Below, in pieces: positions 1-6,550 of a stretch of DNA of 16,269 nt. The DNA is from an uncultured Anaerotruncus sp. (GTDB lineage Bacteria > Bacillota > Clostridia > Oscillospirales > Ruminococcaceae). The DNA lies in the NCBI GenBank assembly GCA_910586875.1, contig CAJUJI010000055.1:1-16269 (forward strand), in the 5' to 3' direction. Made by a program: the position numbers and the translations under genes. Each line of letters starts with the position of its first letter. Positions within the stretch are counted from its first letter, which is position 1. Below the pieces are notes generated by a model, which was not told the DNA's origin, did no database searches, and was given only the letters and a program-made list of their open reading frames with translations.

Positions 1-5
1 ATCTT

Positions 6-560
6 ATGCCGAATCAAACATTACAGGTGCGCAATCTGACCCTTTGTGCCCTATTTGCAGCTCTAACTGCGATTTGCTCACAAATTGCAATCCCCATTCC
101 CCCCATTCCGATCAATCTTGCGCTGTTGTCGGTATATCTGTCCGGCGCGCTGCTTGGAGCTCGGCTAGGTGCGCTCAGCCAGCTTGTTTTCATGCTGGTT
201 GGCGCGGTTGGAATGCCGGTATTCTCCGGCTTTCGGGGCGGTATCGCGGTGCTTGTAGGCCCTACAGGGGGATACATCATCGGGTATTTGGCCGCTGCAT
301 GGATTATTGGCTTTATTTGTGAAAAGTGGGGCTGCAATTTTTATAAGTTAGTGATCGCTATTTTAATTGGCACCGCTGTCTGCTATGCCTTTGGAACCGC
401 CTGGTTTGTAGTGCTCACCGGCAAAACACTGGTAGCGGCACTGGGTGCGTGTGTGCTCCCCTTCCTTCCTGGAGATGCTGCCAAAACGATCGCCGCTGCT
501 GCAATTGTACCCGCTATCGCCAAGGCTCGAGTAAAGATGCCTGCCGCAGAGGAATCCTAA
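6..560 (+). CDS. bioY: BioY, substrate-binding (S) component of an ECF biotin transporter
   Basis: BioY is the membrane S-component that captures biotin and works with the shared ECF module (two ATPases plus a transmembrane T protein), which is not in this window. The 184-residue protein is almost entirely hydrophobic, consistent with about six membrane helices, and has family landmarks: GMPVFSGFRGG around 69-79, GPTGGY at 85-90 and LPGDAAK near 154-160. The length is typical. The ATG lies 5 bases from the window edge, so its ribosome site and any upstream BirA operator cannot be judged. No biotin synthesis genes are adjacent, which suggests reliance on uptake (inference). It ends 31 bp before a palindromic terminator and converges on dpaB. 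Confidence 0.95.
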   Translation: MPNQTLQVRNLTLCALFAALTAICSQIAIPIPPIPINLALLSVYLSGALLGARLGALSQLVFMLVGAVGMPVFSGFRGGIAVLVGPTGGYIIGYLAAAWIIGFICEKWGCNFYKLVIAILIGTAVCYAFGTAWFVVLTGKTLVAALGACVLPFLPGDAAKTIAAAAIVPAIAKARVKMPAAEES

Positions 561-590
561 CATACACAGGCCTGTTTCTACTTATAAAGT

Positions 591-612
591 AAAAGCCCCC
601 TAGGGGGCTTTT
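591..612. terminator. Bidirectional rho-independent terminator between bioY and dpaB
   Basis: This is a perfect 22-bp palindrome with the half-site AAAAGCCCCCT. On the + strand it is followed by a T-rich run (TTTTCTTTTT), so it should end bioY transcripts efficiently. On the - strand the stem runs directly into TTTT, so it can also end dpaA-dpaB transcripts. It is the only non-coding sequence of note between the two convergent genes. Confidence 0.9.
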
Positions 613-628
613 CTTTTTGCAAAATTGT

Positions 629-1198
629 TTATTGAAAAACCGGCTGTAGTTGCTTTCCCTGTTGCGCTGCCTCCAAGGTGTCATCCAAAAGCTGAAAATG
701 CGCCACCAATGATGCTGGTTTCCCTTGGGGATCGTCCTGCGACATCGGCACCAGGTAAACATTTTTTGCATTCATCAGCACACCGATATTGCGCGCCGAC
801 GCCCCCAGCGCATCGTTGGTGGAAATTGCCAGCACCAACGGGTTACCGTTTCGCAGGCTTGCTTTACAGGCCATTGTGACACCGGTATCTGTAATTCCAT
901 TCGCCAGCTTGCCCAGCGTATTCCCCGTGCAAGGCACCACCGCCATCAGATCCAGCAGATTTCGCGGGCCTATCGGCTCCACCTGCTCAATGGTATGCCA
1001 GACCTTTCTCTTGCAGGCGGTCTCAATCCGCGCAATCCAATCAGCAGCCTTTCCAAAGCGGTTATCCGACACATACCCAATCGGGGAAAGGATGGGAAAC
1101 ACCTCATATTTTTCGGTGAGTTGCTCCAAAATTGGCACAACCTTTGCCCATGTACAGAAGGAGCCCGTCAGCGCAAACCCCAATTTTTTCTTTTCCAT
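629..1198 (-). CDS. dpaB: Dipicolinate synthase subunit B
   Basis: DpaB (SpoVFB) is the flavoprotein-fold subunit that, with DpaA, converts a dihydrodipicolinate-pathway intermediate into dipicolinic acid in the mother cell; the product is packed into the spore core. The 189 residues match the family (about 200 in Bacillus subtilis): TGSFCT at 11-16 in the Rossmann-like N-terminus, PCTGNTLGKLANGITD at 89-104, SLRNGNPLVLAISTND at 114-129 and PMSQDDPQGKP at 151-161. The ATG overlaps the TAA stop of dpaA by one base (TAATG), so translation is probably coupled and the two subunits made in step. Transcription would come from the dpaA promoter. Confidence 0.95.
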   Translation of the reverse strand: MEKKKLGFALTGSFCTWAKVVPILEQLTEKYEVFPILSPIGYVSDNRFGKAADWIARIETACKRKVWHTIEQVEPIGPRNLLDLMAVVPCTGNTLGKLANGITDTGVTMACKASLRNGNPLVLAISTNDALGASARNIGVLMNAKNVYLVPMSQDDPQGKPASLVAHFQLLDDTLEAAQQGKQLQPVFQ

Positions 1199-2079
1199 TA
1201 CTGCACCTCCTGTTCTGATAAGCAGTTATAAATCGTTTGTAAAATAATATCTCCCGCTGAAATTGGTGCAGTTTTTCCTGGAAGTGAGAGCGCCCAAATC
1301 GTCTTGCAGCCCAATTCCTTGGCTGCTTGCAGGTCGATCCCGCCCGGGCGGGACGCCAAATCCAACAGGAGCGTATCCTTTGGAACACCTTCCAGCACCG
1401 AACGTGTAAACAGTTGCGCTGGCACTGTGTTGATGATCAGCTGTGCATCTGCGACGGCAGTGGGCAGTTGGCTGATATGTACGGCTTTTCCGCCCTCCTC
1501 CTCGATCATCGCCAGATCCCCATATTTGCGGGCGGCAACGGTAAGCTGTACATTTAACCCGTTTAAAATACGCATGAGCGCCTTTGCAATCCGCCCATGT
1601 CCCACCAACAAACATTGTAACCCAAACATCGAAACCGGCAGTTCCTCCATTGCGATCGCAACCGCGCCCTCCGCAGTGATAATCGCATTTTTGACCGCCA
1701 GTTCCTCCCGCTTTAGATAATCGGTCAACTGCAAATGATTTTGCTGTGCAAGCTGACCTGCTGTTGCGCCAACCCGACCGGCAAAAACCGCTGCGTCTGG
1801 CCGAATGGCAGAAAAGCAATCTGAAATTGTTGCCTTTTGTGTGGAAAAGGGCGTGTTCACCGTTTGCTCATCGGTGCTCAGCGGCAACGGGAAGATCACC
1901 ACATCACATAGCGGCAGCACCTGTGCAAACGGTTGCGAGCAGGCCAGGCCCTCCATCAGCAGTTCGTTTTCCTCCATCAGCAGTGCATAGACGGTATTTC
2001 CCTCCTGTGCAAGCCGGTTGGCGATGCGCACCTGGCGCAAATCTCCGCCAACGACCGCAAACGTTTTATATGGAATCAT
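1198..2079 (-). CDS. dpaA: Dipicolinate synthase subunit A
   Basis: DpaA (SpoVFA) is the NAD(P)-binding, dehydrogenase-like subunit of dipicolinate synthase. With the ATG at 2079 it has 293 residues, close to Bacillus SpoVFA (297). Visible landmarks are VVGGDLR at 9-15, a second dinucleotide-binding loop VGHGRIAKAL at 159-168, and the C-terminal LASRPGGIDL (241-250) and LPGKTAPISAG (266-276). An in-frame start 26 codons upstream (2157) exists, but the added residues are not family-like, whereas the 2079 ATG begins the typical MIPYKTFAVVGGDLR and has a G-rich stretch (GGGGG) about 8 bases upstream. A sigma-K-like promoter precedes it, fitting late mother-cell expression. Confidence 0.94.
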   Translation of the reverse strand: MIPYKTFAVVGGDLRQVRIANRLAQEGNTVYALLMEENELLMEGLACSQPFAQVLPLCDVVIFPLPLSTDEQTVNTPFSTQKATISDCFSAIRPDAAVFAGRVGATAGQLAQQNHLQLTDYLKREELAVKNAIITAEGAVAIAMEELPVSMFGLQCLLVGHGRIAKALMRILNGLNVQLTVAARKYGDLAMIEEEGGKAVHISQLPTAVADAQLIINTVPAQLFTRSVLEGVPKDTLLLDLASRPGGIDLQAAKELGCKTIWALSLPGKTAPISAGDIILQTIYNCLSEQEVQ

Positions 2080-2090
2080 AAAATAACCCC

Positions 2091-2127
2091 CATAGGATTG
2101 ATACAAGATGGTATGCACTATCCTATG
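2091..2127. repeat. Inverted repeat over the dpaA promoter
   Basis: CATAGGAT (2091-2098) and ATCCTATG (2120-2127) are perfect 8-bp arms 21 bp apart. Inside them, ATAC (2101-2104) and GTAT (2111-2114) form a second, nested pair. The upstream arm contains most of the -10 box, so only DNA, or RNA reading through from the carboxypeptidase gene, would contain both arms. It could be an operator or a weak hairpin; neither is proven. Confidence 0.5.
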
Positions 2128-2147
2128 AGGGAAAAGCTGTCCGCGTG
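2119..2147 (-). promoter_or_regulatory. Candidate sigma-K promoter of dpaA-dpaB
   Basis: On the - strand CATAGGATA (2127 to 2119) fits the sigma-K -10 consensus CATAnnnTA exactly, and CAC (2147 to 2145) gives the short -35 element with a 17-bp spacer. The predicted transcript starts near 2112, about 33 bases before the dpaA ATG. Sigma-K control of spoVF/dpa is known in Bacillus subtilis, which raises the plausibility. Confidence 0.6.
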
Positions 2148-2169
2148 ATTCTCGCACACAGCTGGTATT

Positions 2170-3558
2170 TTATTGTTTGGCTTTCTCAGCGGCGCGCCGT
2201 TGCTGCATCTGCTTGACCGCCAAGCGCCGCCGCGCAGCCTCCATCCGCTTGGCGTTGACCGCCTCCTTGTGTTTTCGCTGGCGTTCCTTGACATCCTGCA
2301 TAAGCTGCGCCAGCAGGTGGATAATCCAGTAAAGCAGGAGGGGTACCGCAATCACAATCGCCACATATGGCAGCGCTGCAAGCACCTTTTCTGCAAAGGC
2401 ATCCAACCTTGCGGCCCAACGTTCGCGGCGCTGCGCTGCCGCATCGATCACCACCGGCGCAGGCGCCAATGTTGTTGGAAAACGCCCCAATTCCAGATCG
2501 GTCATATACGCGCCCGCCCATGCTGGCGCTTTCGCTGTCACATAGCCTGTCCCGTCCTGCGAATCCATATGTACCTCTAGCTGCAAATCCTCCGGCTGCA
2601 CCGCCTTGGGCAACAACACCGTCATCTCTCCCGCAGGCTTCAAAATTCCCTCTGAGAGCGCCACAGCCGGAACCTGCTCAGGGGAAAGGGTTACACGCCG
2701 AAACTGTTCAAATCCGTAGTCCAACAGCGCCGTTGAGTCTACAAACTCCCCGTCCGCCACGCCGGAAGGTTTCATCACCACGCAGATTAGTGTAATTCCA
2801 TTGCGCTGCGCCACCGTAATCAACGTGTGGCCCGCTTCCTCTGTCCAGCCGGTTTTCCCCGCAAAAGCGCCTGGATAGGGATCCTGTCCATTGAACATGT
2901 ATTGTTTATTGAGCAGCCGTCTGGTTCCCTCCTGTTTATTGGTGGGTGGAATTTCATAAAGCTTACAGCCTGCAAGCGCGCGAAATTGTGGGTAAGCATA
3001 TGCGGCCCGTGTGAACAGCGCCATATCATATGCGGTCGTGTAATGGTCCGGTTCCGGCAGGCCATGCGGATTGGTAAAGTGACTGCCACCTGCACCCAAT
3101 GCCTGCGCTTTTTGGTTCATCTGCTCGGCAAACGCCCGCACAGAGCCGCTTAAATGCACTGCAATCGCGCTTGCAGCATCGTTGGCCGATTCTACCATCA
3201 TCGCATAGGTCAGCTGTTCCAGCGTCAACTGCTCATCATAGGTCAGCGCAATATGGGTTGCAACCGCTGGCATGGTGTCCACCGCCTCGGCGGTGACGGT
3301 CACAAGATCGGCCGGATTGCCCTGCTCCATTGCCAACAGCAGCGTGACCATTTTAGTCAGGCTTGCCGGATACATCCGCCGGTGCATCTCCTTACCCCAT
3401 AGCACCTGTCCAGTATCCGCATCCATCAAAACCGCAGTCTGTGCGTACAGCGCTGGCGGCTCCAACGGATCAAGCGCCGGTTCTGCTGCGGGAACTGGAA
3501 GCACCAAAAGCGCTGCCGCCAGCAGGACTATCAAAATTTTAGGGAGGGGAAAGCGCAT
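2170..3558 (-). CDS. D-alanyl-D-alanine carboxypeptidase (DacF/PBP5 family), membrane-anchored
   Basis: This is a serine-type low-molecular-mass penicillin-binding protein that trims the terminal D-Ala of peptidoglycan stem peptides outside the membrane. Counting from the ATG at 3558 (462 residues): signal peptide about 1-25, SLTK at 66-69 (catalytic Ser66 and Lys69), SAN at 124-126, KTG at 235-237, a C-terminal beta domain about 285-365, a membrane helix about 393-418 and a strongly basic tail at 420-462. The three active-site motifs are intact. A TTG at 3561 is possible, but AGAGAGG lies 8 bases before the ATG. It has its own promoter. The C-terminal helix plus long Lys/Arg-rich tail is longer than the usual amphipathic anchor. 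It lies upstream of dpaA, but a spore-specific role is not shown. Confidence 0.92.
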   Translation of the reverse strand: MRFPLPKILIVLLAAALLVLPVPAAEPALDPLEPPALYAQTAVLMDADTGQVLWGKEMHRRMYPASLTKMVTLLLAMEQGNPADLVTVTAEAVDTMPAVATHIALTYDEQLTLEQLTYAMMVESANDAASAIAVHLSGSVRAFAEQMNQKAQALGAGGSHFTNPHGLPEPDHYTTAYDMALFTRAAYAYPQFRALAGCKLYEIPPTNKQEGTRRLLNKQYMFNGQDPYPGAFAGKTGWTEEAGHTLITVAQRNGITLICVVMKPSGVADGEFVDSTALLDYGFEQFRRVTLSPEQVPAVALSEGILKPAGEMTVLLPKAVQPEDLQLEVHMDSQDGTGYVTAKAPAWAGAYMTDLELGRFPTTLAPAPVVIDAAAQRRERWAARLDAFAEKVLAALPYVAIVIAVPLLLYWIIHLLAQLMQDVKERQRKHKEAVNAKRMEAARRRLAVKQMQQRRAAEKAKQ

Positions 3559-3593
3559 CAAACCAGCCTCTCTAGCTTATTTTTATTGACGTT

Positions 3594-3622
3594 ATCATAG
3601 CACAACTGCCGATAAAATGCAA
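3594..3622 (-). promoter_or_regulatory. Sigma-A promoter of the carboxypeptidase gene
   Basis: On the - strand TTGCAT (3622 to 3617) and TATGAT (3599 to 3594) are separated by 17 bp, and TGC directly before the -10 makes it an extended -10 promoter. Start of transcription is predicted near 3587, about 30 bases before the ATG. It implies vegetative expression rather than a forespore-only role. Confidence 0.75.
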
Positions 3623-3628
3623 ACCGGA

Positions 3629-3660
3629 AAGGGGGCTTTCCTTCCTGCAAAAGCCCCCTT
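3629..3660 (-). terminator. Probable terminator downstream of murC
   Basis: AAGGGGGCTTT (3629-3639) and AAAGCCCCCTT (3650-3660) form an 11-bp perfect stem with a 10-base loop, about 95 bp after the murC stop. The trailing T-run is short on both strands, so efficiency is uncertain. The core GGGGGCTTT/AAAGCCCCC is the same as in the terminator after bioY. The rest of the gap (3661-3755) holds only a small hairpin (CAGGG-5-CCCTG, 3708-3722) and no gene that I can support. Confidence 0.65.
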
Positions 3661-3755
3661 CTGTCTAAACATGTGCACCTCACGACGTTTTCTCCCGCGC
3701 AGACGGCCAGGGCGCCACCCTGATCTCTGCCACCCTTGAAACTGCGGCACAGGGA

Positions 3756-5120
3756 TTATCCATGCTTGAGCATCAATTTTGCGCATTTATATACATCACC
3801 ACAGCCCAAGGTGATTACCAGATCCCCGCTTTCTGCATGGGCCATCACATATGCAGCAATCTCCTCAAACTCCGGAAACCAAACCGAACCAGGAATTTTT
3901 TCCGCCAGCTGGCTGGTATAGACGCCATCGGTATTCTTTTCCCGACTACCCATAATTTCTGACATCACAACATAATCCGCCAGGGAAAGCGCCTTGGCAA
4001 AATCGTCCATCAGCAGCTTGGTACGGGAGTAGGTAAACGGCTGGAACACCGCCCAGATCTTTCGGAAGCCCAATCCACGCGCGGCTTTGAGCGTTGCGGT
4101 CAGCTCTGTGGGATGGTGTGCATAATCATCCGCGATGGTGACGCCGTTCACCTTTCCGAGCACCTCGAACCGGCGGCCTGCACCATGAAACGCCTCGATG
4201 CCCTCCCGCACCAACCCAATGGAGCATTTTGTCTGCATCGCCGCCGCGAACGCTGCCAGCGCATTATAAACATTATGCCGCCCAGGCACGTTTACAGTCA
4301 GCTTTCCCAATAGCGTACCCTCACAGCGCACATCAAAGGTAAGCTGGGCGCCCTTCATCCGGATATTTTCCGCAACATAATCATTCTGGGGGCCTATCCC
4401 AAATGTGATGATCTGCTTGCCTTCCACACCGGCAACCGCCTTCATTGCGTTGGCATCATCGCCGTTGACGATAACCGTCCGGCTGGTCATCTGCGCAAAT
4501 TTATGGAATGAGCGGATGATATTTTCAAGAGTGCCAAAATATTCCAAATGATCCGCGTCGACGTTCAGGATCACCGAAACATCCGGTGCGAGCTGGAGAA
4601 AATGGTCGTTAAACTCACATGCTTCACAAACCATACACTCCCCCTTGCCAACCCGCCCGTTGCCACCGATCAGCGGCAGCTTGCCGCCGATCACAGCGGT
4701 AGGGTCCACACCGGCGTGCATCAGCGCTTGGGTGAGCATTGCAGTGGTGGTGGTTTTCCCATGGGTCCCGCTGATGCAGATACAATCCGGATACAAGCCG
4801 GTCAGGTAGCCCAACACCTCTGCGCGCTCGGCCACCGGCACTCCAGAGGCTCGCGCTGCTATCAGCTCCGGGTTATCCTCCATAATGGCGGCGGTGTAAA
4901 CGATAAAATCGGCTCCTTCGATATTTTCCGCCCGCTGCCCTAGATGAACAGGAATGCCAATCTTCTGTTCCAGCGTCAGAGTATCCGTCTGGTTGTTATC
5001 CGAACCGGTGATGGTATACCCCTGGTCATGCAAAATCTCCACAATCGGAAACATCCCCGAACCGCCAATGCCAATAAAATGGATATGCTTTGCCTGCTTA
5101 AAAAGATTGCTGTCAAACAT
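3756..5120 (-). CDS. murC: UDP-N-acetylmuramate--L-alanine ligase
   Basis: MurC adds L-alanine to UDP-N-acetylmuramate using ATP, the first step of the peptidoglycan stem peptide, in the cytoplasm. The 454 residues are the usual length. The N-terminal UDP-binding Rossmann domain has HFIGIGGSGM (14-23). The ATP loop is GTHGKTTTT (118-126). NVDADHLEYFG (186-196) is in the central domain, and DDYAHHPTE opens the C-terminal domain. The start at 5120 gives the canonical N-terminus, with GGGAG 11 bases upstream. No other mur or division gene adjoins it; it is a single-gene unit with its own promoter, a roughly 155-base leader and a downstream hairpin. Confidence 0.97.
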   Translation of the reverse strand: MFDSNLFKQAKHIHFIGIGGSGMFPIVEILHDQGYTITGSDNNQTDTLTLEQKIGIPVHLGQRAENIEGADFIVYTAAIMEDNPELIAARASGVPVAERAEVLGYLTGLYPDCICISGTHGKTTTTAMLTQALMHAGVDPTAVIGGKLPLIGGNGRVGKGECMVCEACEFNDHFLQLAPDVSVILNVDADHLEYFGTLENIIRSFHKFAQMTSRTVIVNGDDANAMKAVAGVEGKQIITFGIGPQNDYVAENIRMKGAQLTFDVRCEGTLLGKLTVNVPGRHNVYNALAAFAAAMQTKCSIGLVREGIEAFHGAGRRFEVLGKVNGVTIADDYAHHPTELTATLKAARGLGFRKIWAVFQPFTYSRTKLLMDDFAKALSLADYVVMSEIMGSREKNTDGVYTSQLAEKIPGSVWFPEFEEIAAYVMAHAESGDLVITLGCGDVYKCAKLMLKHG

Positions 5121-5192
5121 CTGCTTTCCACTCCCAATTTACGTTTACTATGGGGCCGGTCATAAACAACCGCTATTTTCAAGCGATAGACA

Positions 5193-5253
5193 GCGCCCGC
5201 TCTCGAGATCTCGTAGCCGGGCGCCACCTTTCGCGGCTTTAAACAGCAAAGCC
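5193..5253 (-). other. Structured 5' leader of murC
   Basis: Between the predicted start of murC transcription and its ATG are two strong stem-loops. GCGCCCG (5193-5199) pairs with CGGGCGC (5218-5224) around an 18-base loop that itself contains the palindrome CGAGATCTCG. GGCTTT (5235-5240) pairs with AAAGCC (5248-5253) around 7 bases. Two shorter, mutually exclusive stems follow (5157-5172 and 5171-5185). I could not match the layout to a known riboswitch class, and there is no T-run that would make a simple attenuator. Confidence 0.5.
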
Positions 5254-5282
5254 ATTCAAACTGTGCTGATAATACCTTATGT

Positions 5283-5311
5283 AGTATAGGCTAATTTTGT
5301 GAAAAATTCAA
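5283..5311 (-). promoter_or_regulatory. Sigma-A promoter of murC
   Basis: On the - strand TTGAAT (5311 to 5306) and TATACT (5288 to 5283) are separated by exactly 17 bp. Transcription should begin near 5276, leaving a leader of about 155 bases before the murC ATG. Confidence 0.65.
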
Positions 5312-5335
5312 TAGAAACCCAGTTTCATGTATAAC
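5307..5335 (+). promoter_or_regulatory. Weak candidate promoter of spoVG
   Basis: TTCAAT (5307-5312), a 17-bp spacer and TATAAC (5330-5335) give a possible sigma-A promoter, with a start near 5342. The -35 matches only half of the consensus. Its -35 occupies the same bases as the murC -35 on the other strand. In Bacillus spoVG uses sigma-H, but I found no good sigma-H site here. Confidence 0.35.
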
Positions 5336-5428
5336 TTTTGGAAATATGACGAAACTATTCCCAGACAGAGGTTTCCGTTCACACGGCAGCCTCACATTGA
5401 CCCAACGCAAGGAGGAAATCGTTCTGCT

Positions 5429-5710
5429 ATGACCATCACTGATATTAAAATTCGCCGCACCTACCAAGACAGCCGTCTGCGGGCGCTGGTATCCATCACA
5501 ATCGATGGGGAGCTTGCCATCCATGATATCAAGGTAATCGAGGGACCGGAGCGGCTATTTGTTGCAATGCCCAGCCGTCGGGACGACAACGGCGTTTTTC
5601 GAGATATTGCACATCCTATCACCTCCGAGGCGCGCCAGCGCATTGAAGGCGGCATTCTAAACGCCTATCACGAGCATCTTGCAGCCCAACAGGAGGCCGG
5701 TGGCAGCTAA
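5429..5710 (+). CDS. spoVG: SpoVG, RNA/DNA-binding regulator
   Basis: SpoVG is a small nucleic-acid-binding protein of Firmicutes and some other bacteria. It is named for a role in spore cortex formation and also influences septation and gene expression. The 93 residues match along their whole length: TDIKIRR (4-10), RALVSITIDGELAIHDIKVI (18-37), LFVAMPSRR (43-51), FRDIAHPI (57-64), and ILNAYHE near the end. An in-frame ATG at 5327 would add 34 unrelated residues. The 5429 ATG is preferred because AAGGAGG lies 13 bases upstream and the protein then starts as the family does. It is divergent from murC and convergent with the lipoprotein gene, ending 3 bp before that gene's stop. Confidence 0.95.
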   Translation: MTITDIKIRRTYQDSRLRALVSITIDGELAIHDIKVIEGPERLFVAMPSRRDDNGVFRDIAHPITSEARQRIEGGILNAYHEHLAAQQEAGGS

Positions 5711-5713
5711 CCG

Positions 5714-6199
5714 CTAGGCTTGCCTTTTAAAAATATCGTATGGGTTGGTCATTCCAATGACCTGTTCCTCATCGCTGGCACTGCCTCGATAGAGCATAAT
5801 GCCTTCACCGCCCAAATCAAACCGCAGCTCACGTACATCGTCACCTATAAACCCGTCAAAGTCCACCTCATCTACGATAATTTCCAGGCTGCTGCCCTGT
5901 ACGGTGTAGCTGCCCTCCATATGCCCCATATGCGTCAGCAGGTTGACGGTGAAGCAGCAGGTCTGGTCTTCCCGCAGGCTCAAGGTCGGATAGTTGCGCG
6001 GATCAACCCCCTCCGCCGCAAACACATAGTCTCCCGCCAGCGCCGCATAATCTACCTGCTCCCGTAAAGCAGTGGATGTCTCTTTTTGCGATGTCCGTCC
6101 TCCCTTTGTCGCTGTGGAACGCGCGGTACAGCCATACAGCAGCCCCACAGCCAACACAACCACCAACAGCCATATTCCCCTGTTTTTCAATGTTGTCAT
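5714..6199 (-). CDS. Small putative lipoprotein of unknown function
   Basis: The 161-residue product has a lysine/arginine-containing N-terminus, a hydrophobic stretch (about 10-20) and a lipobox LYGC with the lipidated Cys at 24, so it should be anchored on the outer face of the membrane. After a Ser/Thr-rich linker (25-45), a small domain of about 110 residues with alternating hydrophobic residues looks all-beta, possibly a lipocalin-like or DUF fold; I do not recognise the family. Start choice is uncertain: GGGAG touches the ATG at 6199, which is too close, whereas a TTG at 6190 would have 9 bases of spacing and give a good signal peptide starting KNRGIW. A strong promoter lies upstream. 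Confidence 0.8.
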   Translation of the reverse strand: MTTLKNRGIWLLVVVLAVGLLYGCTARSTATKGGRTSQKETSTALREQVDYAALAGDYVFAAEGVDPRNYPTLSLREDQTCCFTVNLLTHMGHMEGSYTVQGSSLEIIVDEVDFDGFIGDDVRELRFDLGGEGIMLYRGSASDEEQVIGMTNPYDIFKRQA

Positions 6200-6286
6200 C
6201 TCCCAAGCCCGCTAAATTTTCTGTAGATACCTTTTGCGGTTTTCAATTCGCGTGAATTCAGCTACTACTTTTAGAACCCTACTTTC

Positions 6287-6315
6287 ATTATACCGGCTTG
6301 TCCACCCAATTTCAA
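6287..6315 (-). promoter_or_regulatory. Sigma-A promoter of the lipoprotein gene
   Basis: On the - strand TTGAAA (6315 to 6310) and a perfect TATAAT (6292 to 6287) have 17 bp between them. The predicted start is near 6280, about 80 bases before the coding start. The stretch 6316-6441, between this promoter and that of glmS, holds no gene; I see only a small palindrome GGATtATCC at 6330-6338. Confidence 0.75.
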
Positions 6316-6441
6316 TCATTTTGACAGCTGGATTATCCGGCCGCATCTATTGCAGCCCTCAAATAACGATGTTCGCATGAAAACAATTTAGGCACCAACG
6401 AAAGGTATCATTCCAGCACTATACTTCATAAAATAGGTTAC

Positions 6442-6470
6442 TTGCATCTTTGGGCTGGTTTTGTTATAAT
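6442..6470 (+). promoter_or_regulatory. Sigma-A promoter of glmS
   Basis: TTGCAT (6442-6447), a 17-bp spacer and a perfect TATAAT (6465-6470). The predicted transcript starts near 6477 and carries a leader of about 308 bases that includes the ribozyme. Confidence 0.85.
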
Positions 6471-6513
6471 CTAACCTAGTAGAAAGGGGGAAGCTGTAAA
6501 AAAATTGTAAATT

Positions 6514-6525
6514 AGGAAGGAGGAG
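6514..6525 (+). promoter_or_regulatory. Shine-Dalgarno-like purine tract upstream of the ribozyme
   Basis: AGGAAGGAGGAG is a near-perfect anti-16S match but has no start codon at a usable distance; the next ATG (6545) is 19 bases away, overlaps the ribozyme 5' edge, and is not a convincing gene start. It may be a ribosome-binding stabiliser (STAB-SD type) rather than a translation start; this is an inference. Confidence 0.4.
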
Positions 6526-6550
6526 CGAACACAGAAAGCTACAAATGATA

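Noticed and set aside
3595..3786. 63-codon leftward open frame after murC
   Set aside because: It reads through the terminator stem and the carboxypeptidase promoter, has no ribosome site and no recognisable domain.
5133..5290. c-di-AMP (ydaO) or T-box element upstream of murC
   Set aside because: I could not find the conserved core sequences of either class, and there is no terminator/antiterminator pair.
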